64,000 nt of DNA from Prevotella sp. P2-180 (lineage in GTDB: Bacteria > Bacteroidota > Bacteroidia > Bacteroidales > Bacteroidaceae). Positions 9,718 to 17,018 of the stretch are shown piece after piece (position 1 is the first letter of the stretch; each line of letters starts with the position of its first letter). Location of the stretch: positions 1 through 64,000 of the forward strand of contig NZ_NPJI01000038.1 of NCBI RefSeq assembly GCF_002251435.1, read 5' to 3'. A program made the position numbers and the translations under genes. A model generated the notes under the pieces. It searched no databases. It was not told the origin of the DNA and saw only the letters and a program-made list of their open reading frames with translations.

Positions 9718-9741
9718 CTCGTCGATTTGAAAAAATAAGCA

Positions 9742-9749
9742 TAATTTTG
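9742..9749 (+). promoter_or_regulatory. Probable -7 element for the first precursor peptide
   Basis: TAATTTTG matches the TAnnTTTG -7 element and lies about 45 bp before the precursor start codon. The upstream TTTG candidates are at non-ideal spacing (12 or 25 bp), so the promoter may depend on an activator, possibly the AraC-type protein just upstream. Confidence 0.45.
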
Positions 9750-9794
9750 CAGCAGAATTCAAAACAACATGTCTAACATTAAAAAATTACAATT

Positions 9795-9962
9795 ATGGAA
9801 AACAAAGAAAAGATCGTTCTCAACGAAGAACAATTGAAAGAGGCTAACGGCGGTAGCTTGCGTAAAAATCGAGTAGCTACTAATGACGACGAACTCGACA
9901 GCGTATGTGGTGGAGCTGGTAAAAGATGCGAACTTAAGAAGGAGAATCTCAGTATTCTTTGA
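9795..9962 (+). CDS. Double-glycine precursor peptide 1 with two leader-like motifs
   Basis: A 55-residue peptide. Its N-terminus carries a double-glycine leader (VLNEEQLKEANGG). A second, similar motif follows (NDDELDSVCGG). After the second site only 15 residues remain (AGKRCELKKENLSIL, one Cys). Both motifs align with the leader of the second precursor (NEEALDEVAGG). Family knowledge: C39 exporters cut after Gly-Gly and release the core peptide. The exporter genes just upstream make this the likely substrate. Whether the product is a bacteriocin, a signal peptide or something else cannot be told. Bacteroidales double-glycine bacteriocins are known and are a fair comparison. Confidence 0.78.
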   Translation: MENKEKIVLNEEQLKEANGGSLRKNRVATNDDELDSVCGGAGKRCELKKENLSIL

Positions 9963-10011
9963 TTTAGTAACATACAACGACAAGAAAGCCACATTAATAA
10001 AAAGCATCAGT

Positions 10012-10284
10012 ATGATTTCAGTCATTTTCATCTTATCATTCGTTACAATGGCAGCTATCGCAACCCTTGCATACTACCATAGGCGTATCGCACAGGCGGA
10101 TAAGGCCATCAGGCGACTTGAGGCTGACATTGCAGAGATGGACGCCAAAACTGCAAAAAGGAAGCATGCTGATAGCTCGTGCAAGAAGATTTGCCTCAAC
10201 GACTCGTCACTGTCTATGGCTGCAGCTGCCGGCGTTTTCAACAAAGGCAAAGATTTTATTAACAACAACGATAAAACTATTTGA
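10012..10284 (+). CDS. Small membrane protein between the two precursors (possible immunity protein)
   Basis: Ninety residues from the first start codon after precursor 1 ends. A longer reading from 9883 would overlap the precursor by 80 bp in another frame and is less likely. An N-terminal membrane helix (MISVIFILSFVTMAAIATLAYY) is followed by a basic/acidic helix (RRIAQADKAIRRLEADIAEMDAKT) and a tail with a CKKIC motif. Position between two precursor genes and the one-helix layout fit a self-immunity protein. Nothing in the sequence proves it. It could also be a third secreted peptide or an accessory factor; no double-glycine leader is seen. Confidence 0.6.
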   Translation: MISVIFILSFVTMAAIATLAYYHRRIAQADKAIRRLEADIAEMDAKTAKRKHADSSCKKICLNDSSLSMAAAAGVFNKGKDFINNNDKTI

Positions 10285-10286
10285 TT

Positions 10287-10439
10287 ATGACAGACAACAA
10301 GAATTTTGACGAAAAGAAAAAAGTTCTCAACGAGGAAGCTCTTGACGAAGTGGCTGGTGGTAAGGTTGTTTTGGCAGGACTTAACACAGGTGCAAAAAAA
10401 GTACCGCAACCAGAAATCCTCAAGACAATAAAAGTTTAA
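10287..10439 (+). CDS. Double-glycine precursor peptide 2
   Basis: A 50-residue peptide whose start codon overlaps the end region of the small membrane protein gene (2 bp between stop and start). The leader ends VLNEEALDEVAGG, followed by a 25-residue core beginning KVVLAGLNTGAKK and ending in TIKV. The core has no Cys, Ser or aromatic residues and contains KVPQPE. The leader matches that of precursor 1, and the gene ends just before a strong terminator, closing the locus. Likely exported and cleaved by the C39 exporter. Confidence 0.78.
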   Translation: MTDNKNFDEKKKVLNEEALDEVAGGKVVLAGLNTGAKKVPQPEILKTIKV

Positions 10440-10449
10440 CCATTTACAC

Positions 10450-10486
10450 AAAGAAGCGGGAAAAGCACTTTCCGCTTCTTTTTTTA
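10450..10486 (+). terminator. Rho-independent terminator of the peptide locus
   Basis: AAGAAGCGGGAAA pairs with TTTCCGCTTCTT around a short AGCAC loop (approximately) and is followed by a run of T. It lies 11 bp after the stop of precursor 2 and separates the locus from etfB. Confidence 0.85.
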
Positions 10487-10559
10487 TAAATAAACCTTGC
10501 ACAAAGTATAAGTTTTGTGCACAATTTTTTATCGAATGTGCATAAAACATCTCTTTTTC

Positions 10560-10590
10560 TTTGCCAATTGAAAAAAAATCAGTAATTTTG
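10560..10590 (+). promoter_or_regulatory. Promoter of the etfB-etfA operon
   Basis: TTTG at 10560-10563, 19 bp, TAATTTTG at 10583-10590, about 50 bp before the etfB start. This matches the Bacteroidetes consensus well. Confidence 0.65.
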
Positions 10591-10640
10591 CAACCAATTG
10601 TGTAGAAGCAAATAACAAATAACAATCAATTATATCAATA

Positions 10641-11510
10641 ATGAGTTTAAAAATCGTTGTACTTGCCAAGCAAGTACCTGACACAAGAAATGTGGGCAAG
10701 GACGCCATGACTGCCGAAGGCACTGTCAATCGCGCCGCTTTGCCTGCCATCTTCAATCCCGAAGACTTGAACGCTCTCGAACAGGCTCTTCGCCTGAAAG
10801 AGCAGAACCCTGGTTCCACCGTCGGCATTCTGACGATGGGTCCTCCCCGTGCAGCTGAGATAATCCGCCAGGGTCTCTATCGTGGTGCCGACACCGGTTG
10901 GCTTCTGACTGACCGTCTCTTCGCTGGAGCCGACACTCTCGCCACTTCATACGCTCTCGCCACCGCCATCAAGAAGATTGGTGATGTGGACATCGTAATT
11001 GGTGGTCGTCAGGCTATCGACGGCGACACAGCACAGGTAGGTCCGCAGGTGGCACAGAAACTTGGTCTCAACCAAGTGACTTATGCTGAGAACATCGAGA
11101 AATGTGAAGACGGAAAGCTCACCATCCGCCGACTAATCGATGGTGGTGCCGAGACTGTTGAGGCTCCGATGCCTGTCGTAGTTACAGTAAACGGAAGTGC
11201 TGCACCATGCCGCCCATGCAACGCCAAGCTGGTAATGAAATACAAGCGTGCCACAGCACCAATGGAGCGCACGGAGGACATGCCATACAAGAACCTCTAC
11301 GAAGAGCGTCCTTACCTGACTCTCAACCAGTGGTCGGTGGCTGACGTTGACGGCGACCCACAGCAGTGCGGTCTCAACGGCTCGCCAACAAAGGTTAAGG
11401 CCGTTAAGAACATCGTCTTCCAGGCAAAGGAGAGCAAGACTCTCACTGGCAGCGACACTGATGTTGAAGAGCTCATAAAGGAATTGTTGAACGAGAAGAT
11501 AATTGGCTAA
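10641..11510 (+). CDS. etfB: Electron transfer flavoprotein beta subunit
   Basis: A 289-residue EtfB/FixA-type protein starting MSLKIVVLAKQVPDT. Visible family features are the nucleotide-binding beta-alpha fold, the DIVIGGRQAIDGDTAQVGPQVAQKLGLNQ-like segment around residues 115-143, and the VTVNGSAAPCRPC region. It forms a dimer with EtfA and carries electrons between acyl-CoA dehydrogenases and a redox partner. The three-gene set etfB-etfA-acd suggests one pathway. In anaerobes such dimers may take part in flavin-based bifurcation, but the sequence alone does not settle that. Confidence 0.93.
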   Translation: MSLKIVVLAKQVPDTRNVGKDAMTAEGTVNRAALPAIFNPEDLNALEQALRLKEQNPGSTVGILTMGPPRAAEIIRQGLYRGADTGWLLTDRLFAGADTLATSYALATAIKKIGDVDIVIGGRQAIDGDTAQVGPQVAQKLGLNQVTYAENIEKCEDGKLTIRRLIDGGAETVEAPMPVVVTVNGSAAPCRPCNAKLVMKYKRATAPMERTEDMPYKNLYEERPYLTLNQWSVADVDGDPQQCGLNGSPTKVKAVKNIVFQAKESKTLTGSDTDVEELIKELLNEKIIG

Positions 11511-11516
11511 GGAAAT

Positions 11517-12539
11517 ATGAACAACGTTTTTGTATATTGCGAAATCGAAGGCACACTGGTGCAGGAGGTTTCACAGGAACTTTTAACAAAGGGCCGCAAA
11601 CTGGCCAATGAACTTGGTGTTGAGCTGCATGCTATAGTAGCAGGAACGGACATAAAGGGCAAGGTGGAAGAGCAAATCCTACCATACGGAGTTGACAAAC
11701 TCTTCGTCTTCGACGGAGAAGGTCTCTTCCCTTATACCTCTGCTCCCCACACCGACATTCTCGTAAACCTCTTCAAGGAGGAACAGCCACAGATCTGCCT
11801 TATGGGAGCTACGGTCATCGGTCGCGACCTCGGTCCACGTGTGTCGTCTTCACTCACCAGTGGATTGACCGCCGACTGTACCGAGCTTGAGATTGGACCG
11901 TATGAGGACAAGAAGAACCAGAAGACCTACGACAACCTGCTCTATCAGATTCGTCCTGCATTCGGTGGTAACATCGTGGCTACCATCGTCAACCCCGACC
12001 ACCGTCCACAGATGGCTACCGTGCGCTCAGGCGTGATGCAGAAAGCCATTTATGAAGGACAGGCTAAGGGAGAGGTAGTTTATCCCGAGGTATCAAAGTA
12101 TGTATCTGCCGAGGCTTACGTCGTTAAGGTTCTCGACCACCACGTGGAGGCTGCCAAGCACAACCTCAAGGGCGCGCCAATAGTTGTTGCTGGTGGATAT
12201 GGTGTAGGTTCGAAGGAAGGTTTCGACCAGCTATTCCAGTTGGCAAAGGTACTTCACGGCGAAGTAGGTGGCTCGCGTGCCGCCGTAGATGCCGGATGGA
12301 TTGACCACGACCGTCAGATAGGCCAGACCGGTGTCACCGTACATCCAAAGGTATACATCGCCTGCGGCATCAGCGGTCAGATTCAGCACATCGCCGGTAT
12401 GCAGGACTCAGGCATCATCATCTCAGTGAACAGCGACCCCGAGGCTCCAATCAACAAAATAGCCGACTACGTGATAGTAGGCACCGTTGAGGAAGTGGTA
12501 CCGAAACTGATAAAGTATTATAAGCAGAATAATAAATAA
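11517..12539 (+). CDS. etfA: Electron transfer flavoprotein alpha subunit
   Basis: A 340-residue EtfA starting 6 bp after etfB. The C-terminal FAD domain is complete: VAGGYGVGSKEGF, the SRAAVDAGWIDHDRQIGQTG segment, PKVYIACGISGQIQHIAGM and the final IVGTVEEVVPKL. It binds FAD and pairs with EtfB. Expressed with etfB from the promoter at 10560. The acyl-CoA dehydrogenase downstream is separated by 261 bp holding a repeat element, so it may be transcribed on its own. Confidence 0.94.
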   Translation: MNNVFVYCEIEGTLVQEVSQELLTKGRKLANELGVELHAIVAGTDIKGKVEEQILPYGVDKLFVFDGEGLFPYTSAPHTDILVNLFKEEQPQICLMGATVIGRDLGPRVSSSLTSGLTADCTELEIGPYEDKKNQKTYDNLLYQIRPAFGGNIVATIVNPDHRPQMATVRSGVMQKAIYEGQAKGEVVYPEVSKYVSAEAYVVKVLDHHVEAAKHNLKGAPIVVAGGYGVGSKEGFDQLFQLAKVLHGEVGGSRAAVDAGWIDHDRQIGQTGVTVHPKVYIACGISGQIQHIAGMQDSGIIISVNSDPEAPINKIADYVIVGTVEEVVPKLIKYYKQNNK

Positions 12540-12558
12540 CTCAACTTTCGGAAGTTAT

Positions 12559-12745
12559 TTTAAACCACAGAGTTTAAGAGATATAGAGTATTTATACTAA
12601 TGAAAGAGGTTGAATGCCAAGGCATTTAGAGCTCATAGAGAGCTGCGCATTATGTTTGCCGTATGGAAACTCTGTGTCCTCTGTCGCTTGCGACCTACTC
12701 TATAAAACTACAAATCTCTTTTTCTCTTTAACTCTGTGGTTTAAA
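12559..12745. repeat. MITE-like element with about 30-bp terminal inverted repeats
   Basis: Left end 12559-12588 (TTTAAACCACAGAGTTTAAG...) and right end 12716-12745 are inverted copies, 26 of 30 positions matching. The 187-bp element has no coding capacity and contains an internal CTCTGTGTCCTCTGT motif related to the ends. It fills the etfA-acyl-CoA dehydrogenase gap. It looks like a miniature inverted-repeat element or a large hairpin repeat; a target-site duplication was not clear. Confidence 0.65.
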
Positions 12746-12800
12746 TAAAACCCTTATACATTGAGAATTTTCACATGCGAAACTTAAGTAAATAAAAAAC

Positions 12801-14513
12801 ATGGCAAACTATTATAGTGACCATCCGGAATTTGAATTCTATTTGAATCACCCGGAAATGAAACGTATCGTTGAACTCAAGGAACGTGGATTTGTGGATG
12901 CTGCAGAATATCCCGACGCTCCCGTTGACTTCGACGACGCTATAGAGAACTACAAGCGTATGCTCGAGATTACTGGCGACATCGCCGCTAACATCATCGA
13001 GCCTAACTCGGAGGATGTTGACCTCGAAGGACCACACCTCGTGGACGGACGTATGGTTTATGCTTCCAAAACTTTCGAAAACCTCGACGCCACACGCAAG
13101 GCTGGTCTTTGGGGTGTTTCGATGCCTCGCCGCTACGGTGGCCTGAACATGCCTATCACTCCGTATTCTATGGCTTCGGAGATTGTTTCGGCTGCCGACG
13201 CCGGTTTCCAGAACATCTGGAGCCTTCAGGACTGTATTGAGACACTATATGAGTTTGGCGACGAGGAACAGCGCAAGAAGTACATTCCTCGTGTTTGTGC
13301 TGGCGAGACTATGTCGATGGACCTCACCGAGCCTGATGCTGGTTCTGACCTCCAGCGCGTAATGCTCAAGGCTAGCTATGACGAGGAGAACAAATGCTGG
13401 CGACTGAACGGTGTGAAGCGATTCATCACAAACGGTGATTCTGACATACACCTCGTGCTCGCCCGTTCTGAGGAGGGCACTCACGACGGACGTGGTCTCT
13501 CAATGTTCATCTACGACAAGCGCGACGGTGGTGTGACCGTTAGACATATTGAGCACAAGCTTGGTATACACGGCTCTCCTACATGCGAGCTCGTATACAA
13601 GAACGCCAAGTGTGAACTGTGCGGTAGCACTCGCTTGGGTCTTATCAAGTATGTGATGGCTCTTATGAACGGTGCCCGCTTGGGTATTGCCGCACAGTCA
13701 GTGGGTGTGAGCCAGGCTGCATACAACGAAGGACTGGCATACGCCAAGGAGCGCAAGCAGTTTGACACTGCCATCATCGACTTCCCTGCCGTTTACGACA
13801 TGCTCTCACGCATGAAGGCAAAGCTCGATGCCGGTCGTGCCATACTCTATCAGACAGCTCGCTACGTGGATATCTACAAGGCTCTCGACGACATAGCACG
13901 CGAGCGCAAGCTTACTCCAGAAGAGCGCGCCGAGCAGAAGAAATACACTCGTCTGGCTGATGCCTTCACACCGTTGGCAAAGGGTATGAACTCTGAGTAT
14001 GCCAACCAGAACGCATACGACGCCATACAGATTCATGGTGGTTCGGGCTTCATCATGGAATACAAGAGCCAGCGACTCTACCGCGACGCACGTATCTTCT
14101 CCATCTACGAGGGTACCACACAGCTGCAGGTGGTTGCTGCTATCCGCTACATCACCAACGGCACCTATCTCTCAATAATGAAGGAGATGATGGAACGTCC
14201 TATATGCGAGTGTGCACAGCCAATGCGTGAGCGTATAGCAAAACTCATCACCATGTATGAGGATGCCATCAACTATGTCAAGGAGCAGAATGACCAAGCT
14301 CTGCAAGACTTCCTCGCACGCCGCCTCTACGAGATGACAGCCGACATCATCATGTCTATCCTGCTTCTCGAGGATGCCACACGCGCCCCGGAACTCTTCA
14401 AGAAGAGCATCAACGTCTTCATGCGTCATGCCGAGGCAGAGTGCACAGCTCATCACGCCTATATCAAGGCTATGAAGGCTGAAGACCTGGAGAATTTTAA
14501 AGCAACTCTTTAA
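12801..14513 (+). CDS. Acyl-CoA dehydrogenase family protein
   Basis: A 570-residue FAD-dependent acyl-CoA dehydrogenase, longer than the usual 380 because of an extra C-terminal domain of about 140 residues. Visible motifs are MSMDLTEPDAGSDLQ (FAD/substrate loop), RFITNGDSDIHLVLARS, YAKERKQFDTAIIDFPAVYDML, and QIHGGSGFIMEY...YEGTTQLQ, where the Glu in YEGT is the usual catalytic base. It oxidises an acyl-CoA to the enoyl-CoA and passes electrons to EtfAB, encoded just upstream. The chain length of the substrate is not evident. Confidence 0.92.
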   Translation: MANYYSDHPEFEFYLNHPEMKRIVELKERGFVDAAEYPDAPVDFDDAIENYKRMLEITGDIAANIIEPNSEDVDLEGPHLVDGRMVYASKTFENLDATRKAGLWGVSMPRRYGGLNMPITPYSMASEIVSAADAGFQNIWSLQDCIETLYEFGDEEQRKKYIPRVCAGETMSMDLTEPDAGSDLQRVMLKASYDEENKCWRLNGVKRFITNGDSDIHLVLARSEEGTHDGRGLSMFIYDKRDGGVTVRHIEHKLGIHGSPTCELVYKNAKCELCGSTRLGLIKYVMALMNGARLGIAAQSVGVSQAAYNEGLAYAKERKQFDTAIIDFPAVYDMLSRMKAKLDAGRAILYQTARYVDIYKALDDIARERKLTPEERAEQKKYTRLADAFTPLAKGMNSEYANQNAYDAIQIHGGSGFIMEYKSQRLYRDARIFSIYEGTTQLQVVAAIRYITNGTYLSIMKEMMERPICECAQPMRERIAKLITMYEDAINYVKEQNDQALQDFLARRLYEMTADIIMSILLLEDATRAPELFKKSINVFMRHAEAECTAHHAYIKAMKAEDLENFKATL

Positions 14514-14622
14514 ATGAAGAATGAAGAATGAAGAATGAAGAATGGGCTGCGCATAATCAGCGTTTATCTTATTCTTCATTCTTCATTCTTCATTCTTCAT
14601 TCTTCATTCTTCATTCTTCATT
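14514..14622. repeat. Heptamer tandem repeats in inverted arrangement
   Basis: Starting at the stop codon of the dehydrogenase, the unit ATGAAGA is repeated about four times (14514-14544). A spacer with its own small stem (GCTG...CAGC) follows, then the complementary heptamer ATTCTTC about seven times (14571-14622). The arms can form a long hairpin. The right arm ends only 11 bp before the next gene's start codon at 14634. Confidence 0.85.
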
Positions 14623-14633
14623 AATAAATAATC

Positions 14634-15479
14634 ATGGAATGTCTCAACTGCCACACCGAATTCATCGGCAACTACTGCCCATCCTGCGGACAACCAGCAT
14701 CAACAAAGCGGTTTACGGTAAAAAACGCTCTCATGTCGACACTCGAAGTGTGGGGTATGGGCAATCGCAGCCTTCCACGCACTCTGTTTAATCTCTTCAC
14801 CCGACCGGGACAGATGATAGGAGAGTATCTCGACGGAAAGAGAATACCGTTCTTCCCGCCGGTGAAGATGCTCTTCGTATTGTGCGTGTTCATCACTGTG
14901 GAAAATATGCTCATTGGTAGGGAAACAGTGAAAGACGAAGTGGCAAAGATGGACGTATTTGACAATAATGCCACACCCGAACAGAAGAAAGCCCAAAAAG
15001 AGCAAACTGTCATAGATTTCAACGGAATGAAGGTGTCGGCGGGAGATGCTATCGAAGGTCTTAAGAAAACCGTAGAGTGGTTTGAAGAGCATAAGGCTAT
15101 AGAACTCATCTGCCTACACTCTTTCTTTATGTTTTTCACATGGATGCTGTTCAGAAAGTCGCCATTACGACCAAGGAGCACTCTGGCAGAAAATTTCTAT
15201 GCGCAGGTGTTGATTAGTTCTCAGATGGTGGCTCTCTCTATCATCTACCTGCCATTTGCCAACAACGAGACTTATACGTTCTATCCCCTACCCTCATGGA
15301 TTCTCTTTGCCCTTTTGGTTTGGGACCTGAAATATCTCTTTGGGTTTAAATGGCGCAAGACCATCCGCCTCACCATTTTACTCCACCTATTGTGTCTTTT
15401 CTCTTTCATCCTCATTCTTTCCTTAACCATAGGCTTGATAGGATTCTTTACTGGACTATTTGAAAACCTGCCCAAATAA
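14634..15479 (+). CDS. DUF3667 zinc-ribbon membrane protein
   Basis: A 281-residue protein beginning with a zinc ribbon (CLNCHTEFIGNYCPSCGQ, two CxxC pairs). The DUF3667 core follows (RSLPRTLFNLFTRPGQMIGEYLDGKR...PPVKMLFVL), then at least four membrane helices in the C-terminal half. Function of the family is unknown. The start at 14634 puts the zinc ribbon at the very N-terminus, as is usual. It is convergent with the purine island and the ompA gene. Confidence 0.82.
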   Translation: MECLNCHTEFIGNYCPSCGQPASTKRFTVKNALMSTLEVWGMGNRSLPRTLFNLFTRPGQMIGEYLDGKRIPFFPPVKMLFVLCVFITVENMLIGRETVKDEVAKMDVFDNNATPEQKKAQKEQTVIDFNGMKVSAGDAIEGLKKTVEWFEEHKAIELICLHSFFMFFTWMLFRKSPLRPRSTLAENFYAQVLISSQMVALSIIYLPFANNETYTFYPLPSWILFALLVWDLKYLFGFKWRKTIRLTILLHLLCLFSFILILSLTIGLIGFFTGLFENLPK

Positions 15480-15499
15480 ACCCAGCTTCTCTCTCCCCC

Positions 15500-15639
15500 A
15501 ATCGAGTAGGAGGTAAACACTAATCGCAGATGTTTATCTCCTGCTTTCGTGTTTACCGACCTCTCACACCACCGTACATGCGGTTCCGCATACGGCGGTT
15601 CCTATTTTGGATTCCATTCGAGGTACGAATCAAGCATAC
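15500..15639 (-). mobile_element. Group IIC intron remnant: 5' end nucleotides plus domains V and VI
   Basis: On the minus strand, GTATGCT at 15639-15633 follows a hairpin and TTTT. Domain V spans about 15601-15568 (GAACCGCCGTATGCGG then a complementary arm ending ACGGTGGTGTG). Domain VI spans about 15557-15512, a GGTAAACAC/GTGTTTACC stem with an unpaired A. The 3' end motif CCTCCTACTCGATT ends near 15500. The domain V and 3' end sequences are typical of bacterial class C (IIC) introns. No intron-encoded protein is present. The exact 3' splice position is uncertain by several bases. Confidence 0.75.
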
Positions 15640-15645
15640 AAAACG

Positions 15646-15682
15646 ATAGCCCTCCATCTTGTGATGGGGGCTATTATTTTTT
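15646..15682. terminator. Terminator hairpin between permease operon and intron remnant
   Basis: ATAGCCCTCCATC and GATGGGGGCTAT pair around TTGT. On the plus strand the hairpin is followed by TATTATTTTTTT; on the minus strand by CGTTTT. It can stop transcription of the permease operon and, from the other side, any read-through from the DUF3667 gene. The intron remnant begins right after its minus-strand T-run. Confidence 0.75.
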
Positions 15683-15695
15683 TGATGATAAACGC

Positions 15696-17000
15696 TTATT
15701 CGTCCTTGTTAATCGTGAAGAAATGACCACGTTTACGGCGTTCCCGCTCCTGCTTCATCTCAGCCGTGAAATTGAGCACAGCATAGGATATCACACCCAC
15801 GACAATGCCATCGCTGATGCTTCCGATAATTGCCATCACCAGGATGACCAGCACCGAGGGGATGGCCTCCACAGGATTGGTAAAGTTGATGTGTTTGATG
15901 GCTGCAAACATGTGGAAACTGACCACCAAGAGAATGGCACCTGTAACCACGGGCGGAATGGCCAGGAAAAGGGGTGAAAAGAAGAGGGCAAAGAGGAAGC
16001 ATATCACTGTCACCAAAGAGGTGACACCTGTCCGGCCACCTTCGGCCACACCCGCGGCACTTTCCAGATAACTGGTACAGGTAGTGGTGCCCATCAAACC
16101 GCTCAACGTTGAACTGATGGCATCCACTTGGAAGATATGAGACATGCGGCTGATGCGCCCATTGGTACGGCTCAGATTCGTATTGCTGAGTACACCTGAG
16201 ACAGTACCGATGGTGTCGAAAACATCGAGGAAGAAAATAGACACCACACACACAAACATATCTATAGAGAATATGTCCTCACTCCACTCCATCTGCATAA
16301 ACAGGGGTGCAGGCGATTCGGGTATCGTCATCACTTCGTCGAAACGGGTCAATCCCAAGGGAATGCCAATAATTGTGGAGGCAATGATGCTCAAGAAGAT
16401 AGCTCCCTTTACCCTGTAGACAATCAGCACGCCTGACAGCATCACGCAGATGGCAAAGAGTTGTTTCTCTGGCTCGGTAACGATACTGGCCAGAGAGACA
16501 ATGGCAGCTCCCGATTCGGTCATACCTGCACTCTTGAGTCCAAGCGAGGCCAAAAAGAAACCTACTCCCACTGCCGTAGCACTGCGCAGCGAGAGGGGGA
16601 TGCTCTCCATAATTAGGTAGCGCAACCTGGAGAAGGCAAGAACCGTAAACAAGACACCTTCCAACAGGATGGCCGTGAGGGCGAAATGCCAGGAATAGCC
16701 CATCTGCATACACACCGTACCACTGATGAAAAAAAGCAGTCCCACACCAGGAGCCACTGCCAGAGGACGCTTGGCATAGACCGCCATCAAGAAGGTACTC
16801 ACAGCACTTACTAGTGCAGTGGCCGTAAACAGAGCTGCCGTTGGAAAGGGGTCGGCCGTCCCGCCCACTCCTTCAAAAGCCTTTGGGGCCAAGGCGAGGA
16901 TATAAGCCATGACAATAAAAGTACTTATCCCGGCAAACACCTCGGTTCGCAACGAATGCTGGCTACTATTGAATCCGAATATCTTGGCTATCTTTCTCAT
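15696..17000 (-). CDS. NCS2 family purine permease, AzgA/PbuG-like
   Basis: A 434-residue membrane protein with the AzgA-type start (LRTEVFAGISTFIVMAYILALAPKAF), about twelve to fourteen helices, and conserved segments VAPGVGLLFFISGTVCMQMGYSW and FDTIGTVSGVLSNTNL. The AzgA subfamily takes up adenine, guanine or hypoxanthine with protons. It overlaps nothing and starts 18 bp after the stop of the second permease, so both are one operon. The two permeases differ in subfamily, which suggests they cover different nucleobases. Confidence 0.9.
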   Translation of the reverse strand: MRKIAKIFGFNSSQHSLRTEVFAGISTFIVMAYILALAPKAFEGVGGTADPFPTAALFTATALVSAVSTFLMAVYAKRPLAVAPGVGLLFFISGTVCMQMGYSWHFALTAILLEGVLFTVLAFSRLRYLIMESIPLSLRSATAVGVGFFLASLGLKSAGMTESGAAIVSLASIVTEPEKQLFAICVMLSGVLIVYRVKGAIFLSIIASTIIGIPLGLTRFDEVMTIPESPAPLFMQMEWSEDIFSIDMFVCVVSIFFLDVFDTIGTVSGVLSNTNLSRTNGRISRMSHIFQVDAISSTLSGLMGTTTCTSYLESAAGVAEGGRTGVTSLVTVICFLFALFFSPLFLAIPPVVTGAILLVVSFHMFAAIKHINFTNPVEAIPSVLVILVMAIIGSISDGIVVGVISYAVLNFTAEMKQERERRKRGHFFTINKDE

Positions 17001-17018
17001 ATATCTTGGATTTATATT

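Noticed and set aside
9883..10011. A longer start for the small membrane protein
   Set aside because: It would overlap precursor 1 by 80 bp in another frame, and the added residues read as a shifted version of the precursor. The ATG at 10012 is the first start after the precursor stop.
14514..14622. A CRISPR array
   Set aside because: The unit is 7 bp with no spacers, and the two arrays are inverted copies. No cas gene is in the window.
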